Assembly (NCBI RefSeq): GCF_026126405.1
Contig: NZ_JAFMTQ010000001.1
Location: forward strand, 568,610 to 632,609
Source of the DNA: Aureitalea sp. L0-47
Lineage (GTDB): Bacteria; Bacteroidota; Bacteroidia; Flavobacteriales; Flavobacteriaceae
Direction of reading: 5' to 3'
DNA: 64,000 nt
Shown here: piece by piece, positions 44,137 to 53,336 of the stretch
Layout of the letters: each line of letters starts with the position of its first letter
Numbering within the stretch: position 1 is the stretch's first letter
The notes under the pieces: model-generated
Database searches by the model: none
Told to the model about the DNA's origin: nothing
What the model saw: the letters and a program-made list of their open reading frames with translations, nothing else
Program-made: the position numbers and the translations under genes

Positions 44137-45711
44137 ATGAAAAAAGAATACTTCCCTTCGGTTGTACGACCGGTCTTAACCTTTGTCTTACTATTAACCT
44201 TAATAGGGTCAATACATGCCCAGCACACCTTCTCCATTGTTGCAGTTGATCCTGTAACCGGAGAGATAGGGAGTGCCGGAGCTACCTGCCTGGATATTGA
44301 CGATCTCAACGGCGAAGAAGGCGCCCTGGTGATCAGTGATATCATTTTAGGTATTGGTGCCATACACACCCAGGCTTTCTGGCATCCTGTGAACCAGGCT
44401 GCTGCCCGTGATCGCATGTTGGCTGGCGATTCACCTCAGGAAATTTTAGACTGGTTATTCACCAACGATCCTGCTCCGGGTACCAACCAGGACAGGCAAT
44501 ACGGAATTGTAGACCTCATAGGCGGACCGGGTGGTACGCCGAGGTCGGCCGCTTTCACAGGGACCAATAATTCCAGTGTAGCCTACCAGGTGGTCGGTTC
44601 TAATTATGCCATCCAGGGAAATATACTTATCTCTCAGGATGTGATAGACGATATGGAAACCGAATTCCTGAATGCCACCGGTACACTTGCCAACAAGCTA
44701 ATGGCGGCCATGCAGGGAGCGAAACGAATAGGAGCAGATAATCGTTGTACCTCGAACCAAACCAGTTCTAAGTCGGCATTCCTTCGAGTGGCAAAGGTGA
44801 GTGACCTGTATTCAAACTACGGTCATCTTACTGTTGATCTTAACGTGAGTAAAACCATGGTAGCCGAAGATCCCATAGATGTGCTTCAGAATACTTATGA
44901 TTTCTACCTGGCAAACCCGGGTACTACTTGCACCACTACAATATCGACCTATCCGTACGAAGAAAGTTTTGAAAGCGGACTCGGACTTTGGGAACAAAAT
45001 GATATTGACTTATCCCACATCGGTAATACCGACTTTGATTGGACAGAGAATTCGGGTACTACGGCTACAAACAATACCGGGCCTACAGCCGCTTCAGATG
45101 GTATGACTTATCTGTATACGGAAGCTTCCGGTGCGAACCAGGGATTCCCTACGAAAAGAGCCGTGCTTAACAGTCCGTGTTTTGATCTTTCAGGTTTGAC
45201 AGAAGCTTATTTTGAATTCGATTATCACATGTTTGGATCCAATGTTGGCAACCTGGCTGTTCGCGTGAACGACGGAACCGGATGGAATACGGTTTGGTTA
45301 CTCGAAGGAAATCAGGGCGACAGCTGGAATGTGGCTTCTATCGATCTTGTTGACTATTTGGGTGAATCCATTCAGTTACGTGTGGACAGCACTACAGGCC
45401 TGGGTGAGCGCAGCGATGTAGCTTTTGATAATGTTCGTGTGGTACTTGATCCACTATCGATCTCGGACGTTGATCGCAATGCAGTTTCACTGGTTCCAAA
45501 TCCTGCAGAAGACCTGGTTGCTATTCAACTTCAGAATATGAATTTATTAGAAGTTGAGCTATTTGATGTACATGGTAGAATGATTCTTTCTGAAACAACC
45601 ATCAATGAGAGCAGCTATACCCTGGATGTGTCTTTTTTAAGCTCCGGACTCTATTTCACCTCCCTCAAAACCACTAATGGAACTGTAGTAAAACGCCTTA
45701 TTAAACAGTAG
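44137..45711 (+). CDS. DUF1028-MAM protein with T9SS type A sorting domain
   Basis: A 524-residue secreted protein. A signal peptide (ending SIHAQ) leads to a DUF1028 domain (about 29-265, HTFSIVAVDPVTGEIGSAGAT), whose family fold is that of Ntn-hydrolase-like enzymes. A MAM-like domain follows (about 275-440, from YEESFESGLGLWEQ to DVAFDNVRV). The C-terminal 75 residues are a type A sorting domain (VSLVPNPAEDLVAI ... SSGLYFTSLKT ... KRLIKQ), the tag for export and surface attachment by the T9SS, whose core genes lie 4 kb downstream. The role of the DUF1028 domain is unknown. Confidence 0.9.
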   Translation: MKKEYFPSVVRPVLTFVLLLTLIGSIHAQHTFSIVAVDPVTGEIGSAGATCLDIDDLNGEEGALVISDIILGIGAIHTQAFWHPVNQAAARDRMLAGDSPQEILDWLFTNDPAPGTNQDRQYGIVDLIGGPGGTPRSAAFTGTNNSSVAYQVVGSNYAIQGNILISQDVIDDMETEFLNATGTLANKLMAAMQGAKRIGADNRCTSNQTSSKSAFLRVAKVSDLYSNYGHLTVDLNVSKTMVAEDPIDVLQNTYDFYLANPGTTCTTTISTYPYEESFESGLGLWEQNDIDLSHIGNTDFDWTENSGTTATNNTGPTAASDGMTYLYTEASGANQGFPTKRAVLNSPCFDLSGLTEAYFEFDYHMFGSNVGNLAVRVNDGTGWNTVWLLEGNQGDSWNVASIDLVDYLGESIQLRVDSTTGLGERSDVAFDNVRVVLDPLSISDVDRNAVSLVPNPAEDLVAIQLQNMNLLEVELFDVHGRMILSETTINESSYTLDVSFLSSGLYFTSLKTTNGTVVKRLIKQ

Positions 45712-45798
45712 CTTAAAACAGCCTTATAGAAACAAATTTTTGCAGTCTACCTGAGCTTGATTGCCTGTTAAAGGGAGGCTAAAAAAAGGGGCTGAAAT

Positions 45799-45827
45799 TT
45801 TGTAATAAAAAAATTCGCCTACTTTTG
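45799..45827 (+). promoter_or_regulatory. Promoter of topA
   Basis: TTTG at 45799-45802, a 17-nt spacer and TACTTTTG at 45820-45827 give a complete match to the Bacteroidota promoter consensus. Transcription would begin about 45834, leaving a leader of about a dozen bases before the ATG at 45847. Confidence 0.7.
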
Positions 45828-45846
45828 TAAACCAAAATTGCACCCC

Positions 45847-48342
45847 ATGGCAAAGAATTTAGTGATTGTTGAGTCCCCCGCGAAAGCCAAAACCATCGAG
45901 AAATTTTTAGGTAAAGATTTTAAGGTAACATCGAGTTTTGGTCATATCGCAGATCTCCCCTCAAAAGAGTTGGGAGTAGATGTTGATGGGGATTTCAAAC
46001 CTAAATATATAGTCTCTCCCGATAAGAAGTCGCTGGTAAAAGATCTAAAGGCTTTGGCGAAGAAGGCCGATATCATTTGGCTGGCAAGTGACGAGGACCG
46101 GGAAGGAGAAGCCATTGCGTGGCATTTGGCGGAAGAACTGGATCTTAACGAGGAGAACACCAAAAGGATCGTTTTCCATGAGATCACGAAATCTGCTATT
46201 TTAAAGGCAATTGAGAATCCGCGTAAGATCGATTACAACCTGGTGAACGCTCAGCAGGCGAGAAGAATACTGGACAGATTGGTAGGGTACGAATTATCGC
46301 CGGTATTATGGAGAAAAGTAAAGGGCGGATTATCGGCAGGGCGTGTTCAGAGTGTGGCGGTTCGTTTGATCGTGGAACGAGAGCGCGAGATCGAGTCGTT
46401 TGTTCCAAAAGCGTCTTACAGGATCGATGCTGAGTTTATCACTTCGAATGGTAGTAAATTCAAAGCAAAGCTTCCGAAGAATTTCGAAACGGAAGAAGCC
46501 GCCAGGGAATTCCTTCAGAAGAACATCAATGCTACTTATTCGGTGGCAGACCTGGTTAAAAAACCAGCAAAGAAATCTCCTGCACCACCATTTACCACTT
46601 CTACACTTCAGCAGGAAGCTTCAAGAAAATTATATTTTTCAGTAGGAAAAACAATGACGATCGCCCAGCGCTTATATGAGGCGGGACTCATTACCTACAT
46701 GCGTACCGATAGTGTGAACTTGTCGCAGGAAGCAAGAAATGCGGCCCAGGAAGCCATTGAACACTCGTTCGGAAGTGAATACAGTAATCCGCGTAACTAT
46801 AAAGGTAAATCCAAAGGTGCCCAGGAAGCGCACGAAGCGATAAGGCCAACTGATATGTCCCGACCATCCATAGACGGTGATCGCGACCAGATGCGATTGT
46901 ACGACCTGATCTGGAAACGAACCATTGCATCCCAGATGAGCGATGCACAGTTGGAGCGCACCAATGTAAAGATCGGGATTCAATCTTCAAAGCCCGTTTC
47001 CGAACAATTTGCCGCGAATGGGGAAATGATAAAATTTGACGGTTTTCTGAAAGTGTACCTTGAAGGAACCGATCTGGAAGATGAGGAGCAGGACGGAATG
47101 CTACCGAAACTGGTGGTAGGCGATCCCCTTACGAACCAATACATCACGGCTACACAACGCTATACAAGACCTGCCTACCGCTTTACGGAAGCTTCACTGG
47201 TGAAGCAGCTTGAGGAGTTGGGCATTGGTCGTCCATCTACCTATGCACCTACGATCTCGACCATTATCAGCAGGAATTATGTTGAAAAAGGAACGGTAGA
47301 GGGTGTGGAACGAAAGTATTTACAGCTCACGCTGGAGAATGAAACAATAAAAGATAAAACCTTAAAGGAAACCGTTGGAAGTGATAAGGGGAAACTGGTT
47401 CCAACAGACATAGGAATGATCGTGAACGATTTCCTTGTGGATCATTTCGGATATATTCTGGATTATAACTTCACGGCAAAAGTAGAGGCAGACTTCGATG
47501 ATATAGCCGATGGCAAGGAGGAGTGGACGGAGATGATGAGGGAGTTCTATGAGAAATTCCATCCAAACGTTGAGGATGTTCAGGAGAATGCTGAGCGCGA
47601 AAGTGGAGAGCGTATACTTGGTGAGGATCCGGAGACGGGTAAAACCATACTTGTGCGTCTTGGTAAATATGGGCCTATGGCACAGATTGGTGGACCCGAC
47701 GATGAGGAAAAGAAATTTGCCAGCCTTCGACCAGACCAGCAACTGCACCTTGTTACCTTTGAAGAAGTCCTTGATCTGTTCAAACTTCCGAAGACACTTG
47801 GGGTGTACGAAGGGGAAGAAATAGAAGTGAACAATGGTCGTTACGGCCCTTATGTTCGATTCGGAAAAAAATTCATCTCATTACCTAAAGGTATGGATCC
47901 CCTGGATGTGACCATGGATGATGCAAAAAGGATGATCGATGAGAAGAATAAGGCGGATGCACCTATATATATGTATGAAGGTTTACCCGTTCAGAAAGGG
48001 AAGGGGCGATTCGGACCTTTCATCAAATGGAACAATATGTTCATTAACGTGAACAAGAAGTACGATTTCGATGATCTTTCCGAAGCAGATATCATAGAGC
48101 TTATAGAACTTAAGAAGCAGAAAGAGATCGATAAGCTGGTAAACGAATGGCCGGACGAAGGTATTAGGATTGAAAAGGCCCGATGGGGAAGGTTTAACCT
48201 TATTAAAGGTAAAACCAAGGTGGAGCTTCCTAAGACTACCAAGGCCGATAAGATCACCCTGGACCAGGCTAAAGATCTATTGGAAAAGAAAGCACCCAAG
48301 AAAACTAAGCGAAAGAAGAAAACCACCACTAAGAAAAAATGA
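45847..48342 (+). CDS. topA: DNA topoisomerase I
   Basis: A roughly 831-residue type IA topoisomerase that relaxes negative supercoils. The N-terminal Toprim domain starts MAKNLVIVESPAKAKTIEKF and includes ASDEDREGEAIAWH; the active-site Tyr lies in GLITYMRTDSVNLS. The C-terminus has degenerate topoisomerase repeats instead of zinc fingers (RYGPYVRFGKKFISLPKG, RFGPFIKWNNMFINV), followed by a very basic tail (KKTKRKKKTTTKKK). The start is set at the ATG because the in-frame TTG nine bases upstream falls at the expected transcription start. Overlaps the next gene by four bases (ATGA). Confidence 0.96.
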   Translation: MAKNLVIVESPAKAKTIEKFLGKDFKVTSSFGHIADLPSKELGVDVDGDFKPKYIVSPDKKSLVKDLKALAKKADIIWLASDEDREGEAIAWHLAEELDLNEENTKRIVFHEITKSAILKAIENPRKIDYNLVNAQQARRILDRLVGYELSPVLWRKVKGGLSAGRVQSVAVRLIVEREREIESFVPKASYRIDAEFITSNGSKFKAKLPKNFETEEAAREFLQKNINATYSVADLVKKPAKKSPAPPFTTSTLQQEASRKLYFSVGKTMTIAQRLYEAGLITYMRTDSVNLSQEARNAAQEAIEHSFGSEYSNPRNYKGKSKGAQEAHEAIRPTDMSRPSIDGDRDQMRLYDLIWKRTIASQMSDAQLERTNVKIGIQSSKPVSEQFAANGEMIKFDGFLKVYLEGTDLEDEEQDGMLPKLVVGDPLTNQYITATQRYTRPAYRFTEASLVKQLEELGIGRPSTYAPTISTIISRNYVEKGTVEGVERKYLQLTLENETIKDKTLKETVGSDKGKLVPTDIGMIVNDFLVDHFGYILDYNFTAKVEADFDDIADGKEEWTEMMREFYEKFHPNVEDVQENAERESGERILGEDPETGKTILVRLGKYGPMAQIGGPDDEEKKFASLRPDQQLHLVTFEEVLDLFKLPKTLGVYEGEEIEVNNGRYGPYVRFGKKFISLPKGMDPLDVTMDDAKRMIDEKNKADAPIYMYEGLPVQKGKGRFGPFIKWNNMFINVNKKYDFDDLSEADIIELIELKKQKEIDKLVNEWPDEGIRIEKARWGRFNLIKGKTKVELPKTTKADKITLDQAKDLLEKKAPKKTKRKKKTTTKKK

Positions 48343-49502
48343 TAGAATTTCTTTCTCCCATTTCTAAGCATGTTTTGGCTCATCGTGAAGTTTTACCCGA
48401 TGGAGTTTTAGGAAAGCAAATAAAAATACATTCTGAAAAAGGCTCGCTGCCATCTATTGAAAAGGCGGGCTTTGCTATTTTGGGTGTACTCGAAAACCGG
48501 AATGATGTTGATTTCATGGGCAATGAGATCTCCTTCGATGCTTTCAGGAAGGCGCTTTACGGTCTGTACCCGGGAAACTGGAACCACGATATTGTGGATC
48601 TTGGAGATATTGAAAAGGGCGCCACAGTAGAAGATACCTATTTTGCCGTTCGCACAGTTGTGGAAGCCCTTCTGAAGAAAAACATCATACCTTTAGTGTT
48701 AGGAGGCAGCCAGGATGTAGCTTATGCCCAATACAGAGCCTACGATACCCTTGGGAATATGGTGAATATGGTGAACGTGGACACAAATTTCGACCTGGGT
48801 GATGCCGAAAAGCCAATCTCGAACAAGTCGTATGTAGGTAAAGTTATCGTTGATAAGCCGTATAATCTATTTAATTACAGTTCTTTAGGTTATCAGTCGT
48901 ACTATAATGCTCCTGCGGAGATCGGGTTGATGGAGAAATTGTATTTCGATGCATACCGACTGGGAGAAGTGACGGCCGATATTACCGTTGTGGAGCCGAT
49001 TATGCGTGACGCAGATATTGTGATGGTGGATGTTTCTGCAATAAAAAGTTCCGAATTGAGTTATAAGAACAACAAGAGCCCCAATGGTTTCGACGGAAGG
49101 GAAATTTGCGCGATAACCCGTTATGCGGGAATCAGTAATCGGGTGAGTTCTTTCGGAGTGTATGAACTGAAAGACTACAAAGATGCCGAAAGCGGTGCAA
49201 TGCTGGTGGCGCAGATGATCTGGTATTTCATTGAAGGAGTTAATTTCCGAATTGCGGATGAAGATTTCAGCAATGACAATGAATATACTACATACAAGGT
49301 CCCGATAGACGACGAGGTGCTGGTGTTCAAAAAGAGCATTAAGACCGGACGTTGGTGGATAGAATTACCATTTATTTCGAATGTTAATAATAAATTAAAA
49401 AGAAGAACGTTATTACCTTGCACTTATGGCGAATATTTGAGTGCAACGAACCAGGAAATTCCTGAACGGTGGTATAAAGCCCGCCGAAAGAATGAGGTAT
49501 AA
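48339..49502 (+). CDS. Arginase/formimidoylglutamase-fold protein with degraded metal site
   Basis: A 387-residue member of the ureohydrolase (arginase) fold. The three metal-ligand motifs are recognisable but altered: GGDHS is GGSQD (122-126, His to Gln), DAHxD is DTNFD (148-152, His to Asn), and the DxD motif is DVS (231-233, second Asp to Ser). With half the usual ligands gone, a classic binuclear manganese hydrolase is unlikely. It is co-translated with topA (4-base overlap) and lies just upstream of gldK, so a scaffold or T9SS-related role is possible (inference). Length is about 60-80 residues above typical arginases. Confidence 0.8.
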   Translation: MIEFLSPISKHVLAHREVLPDGVLGKQIKIHSEKGSLPSIEKAGFAILGVLENRNDVDFMGNEISFDAFRKALYGLYPGNWNHDIVDLGDIEKGATVEDTYFAVRTVVEALLKKNIIPLVLGGSQDVAYAQYRAYDTLGNMVNMVNVDTNFDLGDAEKPISNKSYVGKVIVDKPYNLFNYSSLGYQSYYNAPAEIGLMEKLYFDAYRLGEVTADITVVEPIMRDADIVMVDVSAIKSSELSYKNNKSPNGFDGREICAITRYAGISNRVSSFGVYELKDYKDAESGAMLVAQMIWYFIEGVNFRIADEDFSNDNEYTTYKVPIDDEVLVFKKSIKTGRWWIELPFISNVNNKLKRRTLLPCTYGEYLSATNQEIPERWYKARRKNEV

Positions 49503-49551
49503 TCCAACAAACTAAGTAAAACTGGGTTCTCGGGTTTTTTTAAGAAAATTG

Positions 49552-49582
49552 TTGTTTTTTTAAAATTTTATAAATAGGTTTA
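49552..49582 (+). promoter_or_regulatory. Possible promoter of the gldKLMN operon
   Basis: TTG at 49552-49554, a 20-nt spacer and TAGGTTTA at 49575-49582 approximate the Bacteroidota promoter, with one change in the -7. The ATG of gldK follows 35 nt later. The region is very T-rich. Confidence 0.4.
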
Positions 49583-49617
49583 CGCCCTTGAATCTCGAAA
49601 ATTTAACCTAAATACCT

Positions 49618-50991
49618 ATGAAGAAGCTAATTGCATTCGCTGCGATAATTGCCTTTCTATACAGTTGTAACTCCGGAGACAGAGGAGAACTTGTAGGAGC
49701 GAAAGGCAAGAAATGGTATCCTCAAAAACCTTACGGAATGACGCTTATCCCAGGTGGTGCTTTCATTATGGGTAAGTCGGATGACGATTTCGTAGCTGTT
49801 AACGATGCCCCGACCAAAACCGTTACCGTACGTTCCTTTTACATGGACGAGACGGAAATCACAAATTCAGAGTACAGACAATTCGTAGAATGGGTACGTG
49901 ACTCCACGGTGCGCCTTAAATTAGCTATTTTGGCTGATGAGGTGGGTGCAACACCAGGTGATGGTGGTATCGGAGAGTTTGCCTTTGTCGACCAGGAGAA
50001 CGAAGAAATGACGCCTTACGAACAGTATATGTACGATAACTACTATGGCTTTGGGGAGGATTTCTACGCAGGTAGAAAGATCAACCGTGACGTAGATATT
50101 ATCTGGGATACTTCGGAATATCCGGATGAGTACTATTCAGAAGTAATGGATACTATGTATATCCCTTCGGAAGAAGCTTATAACGGACAGCGCACCATTG
50201 ATGTGAGCAAGCTGAAGTTCCAGTATACATATATGGACATTCAGGCTGCTGCAAGAGCAAAAGATCAAAGAAGAAAAGACTTTATTAAGAAAGAAGAGAT
50301 CAATATCTATCCGGATACTACCGTTTGGATCAAAGATTTCAACTATTCATATAACGAGCCTATGCACAATGATTATTTCTGGCATCAGGCTTATGGAGAT
50401 TATCCTGTAGTAGGAGTGAACTGGAAGCAGGCAAAAGCCTTTTGCGCCTGGAGAACTCTTTACAAGAATTCATACCAGAAATCACGTAGACGTAATTTCG
50501 TAAACTCCTTCCGTCTTCCTGGCGAAGCTGAGTGGGAATACGCTGCACGTGGTGGTCTGGAATCGGCTACTTTCCCATGGGGAGGGCCTTATGCTAAGAA
50601 CGACAGGGGATGTTTCCTTGCGAACTTTAAGCCGCTTCGTGGTGATTATGCTGCGGACCAGGCTCTTTATACCGTAGAAGCAGATGCGTACGAACCAAAC
50701 GATTACAACCTGTACAATATGGCGGGTAATGTTTCCGAGTGGGTCGCTTCCTCTTACGATCCTGCATCTTACAACTACACTTCAACTATGAATCCTAATG
50801 TTAACGATGACGAGAACATGCGTAAAGTGGTTCGCGGTGGATCCTGGAAGGATGTTGCATACTTCCTTCAGGTGAGTACCCGTGACTACGAATACGCAGA
50901 CTCAGCTCGTAGCTATATCGGTTTTCGAACCGTACAGGATTACATGGGTACTGATGTAGTTTTGAACCAAAACTTCGGAGACGCTCGCTAA
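49618..50991 (+). CDS. gldK: T9SS outer-membrane ring lipoprotein GldK
   Basis: A 457-residue lipoprotein (lipobox LYSC, Cys17) with a formylglycine-generating-enzyme-like fold starting GMTLIPGGAFIMGKSDDD and ending VRGGSWKDVAYF ... SYIGFRTV. GldK (PorK in Porphyromonas) forms, with GldN, the ring under the outer membrane that supports T9SS secretion and gliding. The FGE-like fold is structural, not enzymatic, in this family. First gene of the canonical gldK-gldL-gldM-gldN order. Confidence 0.96.
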   Translation: MKKLIAFAAIIAFLYSCNSGDRGELVGAKGKKWYPQKPYGMTLIPGGAFIMGKSDDDFVAVNDAPTKTVTVRSFYMDETEITNSEYRQFVEWVRDSTVRLKLAILADEVGATPGDGGIGEFAFVDQENEEMTPYEQYMYDNYYGFGEDFYAGRKINRDVDIIWDTSEYPDEYYSEVMDTMYIPSEEAYNGQRTIDVSKLKFQYTYMDIQAAARAKDQRRKDFIKKEEINIYPDTTVWIKDFNYSYNEPMHNDYFWHQAYGDYPVVGVNWKQAKAFCAWRTLYKNSYQKSRRRNFVNSFRLPGEAEWEYAARGGLESATFPWGGPYAKNDRGCFLANFKPLRGDYAADQALYTVEADAYEPNDYNLYNMAGNVSEWVASSYDPASYNYTSTMNPNVNDDENMRKVVRGGSWKDVAYFLQVSTRDYEYADSARSYIGFRTVQDYMGTDVVLNQNFGDAR

Positions 50992-51051
50992 GTTGGGGCT
51001 AAATCCGTGCTATCAAAACATTTAACTTAACTTAACTTTAACTATAGTATT

Positions 51052-51702
51052 ATGGCACAGTCTAAATCATCTAAAAAACTGTTTAACATGGCCTACGGGC
51101 TGGGTGCTTCTATTGTAATCTTGGGAGCGCTATTTAAAATTCTTCACTGGGAAATAGGTCCCCTTAACGGTGGACTATTACTAGCCATCGGTCTTATCAC
51201 TGAGGCGATTATTTTCGCAATCTCAGCTTTCGAACCGGTAGAAGACGACCTCGATTGGTCACTTGTATATCCTGAATTGGCAGGAGGAAAAATGAAAGGA
51301 AAAGATAAAAAAGAGCAGCCTCAAGACGCTGAAGGTCTACTTTCTAAGAAACTAGACGAAATGCTGAAAGGTGCGAAAATCGATTCTGAATTGATGAGTA
51401 GCCTTGGAGACAGTATCCGTTCTTTTGAAGGAGCTGCCAAGAGTATGGCCCCTACCGCCGAAGCTATGAATTCAACTAAAAAGTATAGCGAAGAAATGGC
51501 ACTTGCTGCCGCTCAAATGGAATCATTGAACAGCCTTTACAAAGTTCAGGTAGAATCTACCAGCCGTCAGGCCGAAGTGAACGAAAGAGTTGTTGAGAAC
51601 GCAGAGCAACTAAAAGCTCAAATGGAGCACCTTGCTACAAACCTGTCTTCATTGAACGGTGTGTACGGTGGTATGCTTACAGCAATGGGAGGAAGAAACT
51701 AA
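51052..51702 (+). CDS. gldL: T9SS inner-membrane motor protein GldL
   Basis: A 216-residue protein with two N-terminal membrane helices (about 14-33 and 40-61, including LFKILHWEIGPLNGGLLLAI) and a long cytoplasmic coiled-coil tail. GldL and GldM form the proton-driven rotary motor that powers T9SS and gliding. The membrane Glu of the second helix (TEAIIF) is the conserved acidic residue used by the motor. It follows gldK by 60 nt, a gap with short AACTT repeats. Confidence 0.96.
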   Translation: MAQSKSSKKLFNMAYGLGASIVILGALFKILHWEIGPLNGGLLLAIGLITEAIIFAISAFEPVEDDLDWSLVYPELAGGKMKGKDKKEQPQDAEGLLSKKLDEMLKGAKIDSELMSSLGDSIRSFEGAAKSMAPTAEAMNSTKKYSEEMALAAAQMESLNSLYKVQVESTSRQAEVNERVVENAEQLKAQMEHLATNLSSLNGVYGGMLTAMGGRN

Positions 51703-51742
51703 GGTTTTCCAAACCAATTATTAATCTTTAACCGATTTAAAA

Positions 51743-53317
51743 ATGGCACAAGGAAAACTATCCCCCCGGCAAAAGATGATTAACCTGATGTATCTGGTTT
51801 TCATCGCGATGCTTGCGCTAAATATGTCCAAAGAGGTATTATCTGCCTTCGGACTGCTAGACAAGAAGATCGAGGAGAGTAATGTTGCTACAACAGCCAG
51901 AAACTCAGCCTTTATGGAGAGCCTGGCAACTAAGGCAACTGATGCTCCCGAACAATACGCTGCTCTAAAATCTAAAGCCGATGAGGTGACCGCCGCATCT
52001 GCAGAGCTTGACAGCTATCTTGAGGACCTCAAGAATCAAATGATGGAAACTATTCCTGCGGATGACAGAACCGACTATGAAGTTCAGGACAAGCCTGACT
52101 TCCTAGACAGACGTTTCTTCCAGGGAAGTAACCTAAAAGCTGAAGGTCAGGAATTCATTGATAAAATCGATAATTATCGCGAACGAATGATTGCGATTCT
52201 TGGAGATTCTTTATATCCGGATGTAAGACAATCAATCGAGACAAACTTCTCAACTGCCCCTGAGACAAACCGCGATGGTAAGAAGATTGATTGGATCAAC
52301 TACAACTTTGAAGGATTCCCGTTAATTGCTTCTAAAACGAAGCTAACACAGATCCAGGCAGATATCAAGACGACGAAGAGCGAATTACTTGGTAAGATGC
52401 TATCCGGTGTACAAACCGAAGCATTGGCACTAAAGAACTACGAGTCGTTTATGACAGTTAAGAAAACCGCATTCTATCCGGGTGAAACCTTTGATGGTTC
52501 TATCATCCTTGGACGTGTGGATCCAAATACAGTTCCGAAAAGAGAAGAACTAACTCTTGACGGACGTAAACTGGAAAGAGATAAAGACTATACCATACAG
52601 GGTGGACGTATCATTCTTAAAGTAGGAGCCGGTAGTCCTGGTGACCACAAAATTGAAGGTACATTATACTATGGTGAAGAAGGTGATGAGACAGAAGTTC
52701 CTGTAGAAACAGGCTTCGCTACTATCTCTAAGCCAAATGCAGCGGTTATCTCTGCAGATAAAATGAATGTTGTATATCGCGGTGTTGAAAACCCAATGAC
52801 GGTTTCCATTCCAGGTATCCCAGATAATAAAGTAAGTGCATCCGGAACAGGTCTATCCAAAGTTTCAGGAAGTAAGTACGTAATGCGTCCTGGTGGTGGC
52901 CGTGAGGTTGCTATCAACGCAAGAGGTACTTTGCCCGATGGCCAGTCCGTTAATACAACGTCTACCTTCCGTATCAAAGATATTCCTCGTCCAACGGGTA
53001 CTATCCGTGGTGAGGATGGAAACGGAGGTTGTGTTCGTATGCAACGTCAGGGTCTTGAGATCGCTAGTGTAGGTGCTATTCTGCCTGATTTCGATTTCGA
53101 TATTAACCTGAACGTTACCGGATTCAAATTCAAAGTGTCTGGACAACCAACCGTAGTAGTATCTGGTAGAAAAATGAACACTCAGGCAAAGAGCGCTCTT
53201 AGAAGAGCGAAAAGAGGTGAGACCGTTCAGATATTTGACGTAACTGCAAATATTGCAAATAACTCAGGGTATAAACTGAAGAAGATCTCTCCGGTTTGTA
53301 TCGAGTTGACAAACTAA
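51743..53317 (+). CDS. gldM: T9SS motor/periplasmic shaft protein GldM
   Basis: A 524-residue protein with one N-terminal membrane helix (about 12-32, LMYLVFIAMLALNMSKEVL) and a long periplasmic part of four domains, beginning helical and continuing with beta-rich D2-D4 (from about residue 225). GldM dimers run from the GldL motor to the GldK-GldN ring. The opening MAQGKLSPRQKMINLMYLV is typical. Gap to gldN is 19 nt. Confidence 0.97.
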   Translation: MAQGKLSPRQKMINLMYLVFIAMLALNMSKEVLSAFGLLDKKIEESNVATTARNSAFMESLATKATDAPEQYAALKSKADEVTAASAELDSYLEDLKNQMMETIPADDRTDYEVQDKPDFLDRRFFQGSNLKAEGQEFIDKIDNYRERMIAILGDSLYPDVRQSIETNFSTAPETNRDGKKIDWINYNFEGFPLIASKTKLTQIQADIKTTKSELLGKMLSGVQTEALALKNYESFMTVKKTAFYPGETFDGSIILGRVDPNTVPKREELTLDGRKLERDKDYTIQGGRIILKVGAGSPGDHKIEGTLYYGEEGDETEVPVETGFATISKPNAAVISADKMNVVYRGVENPMTVSIPGIPDNKVSASGTGLSKVSGSKYVMRPGGGREVAINARGTLPDGQSVNTTSTFRIKDIPRPTGTIRGEDGNGGCVRMQRQGLEIASVGAILPDFDFDINLNVTGFKFKVSGQPTVVVSGRKMNTQAKSALRRAKRGETVQIFDVTANIANNSGYKLKKISPVCIELTN

Positions 53318-53336
53318 GAAGATTAAAAATTAGAAT

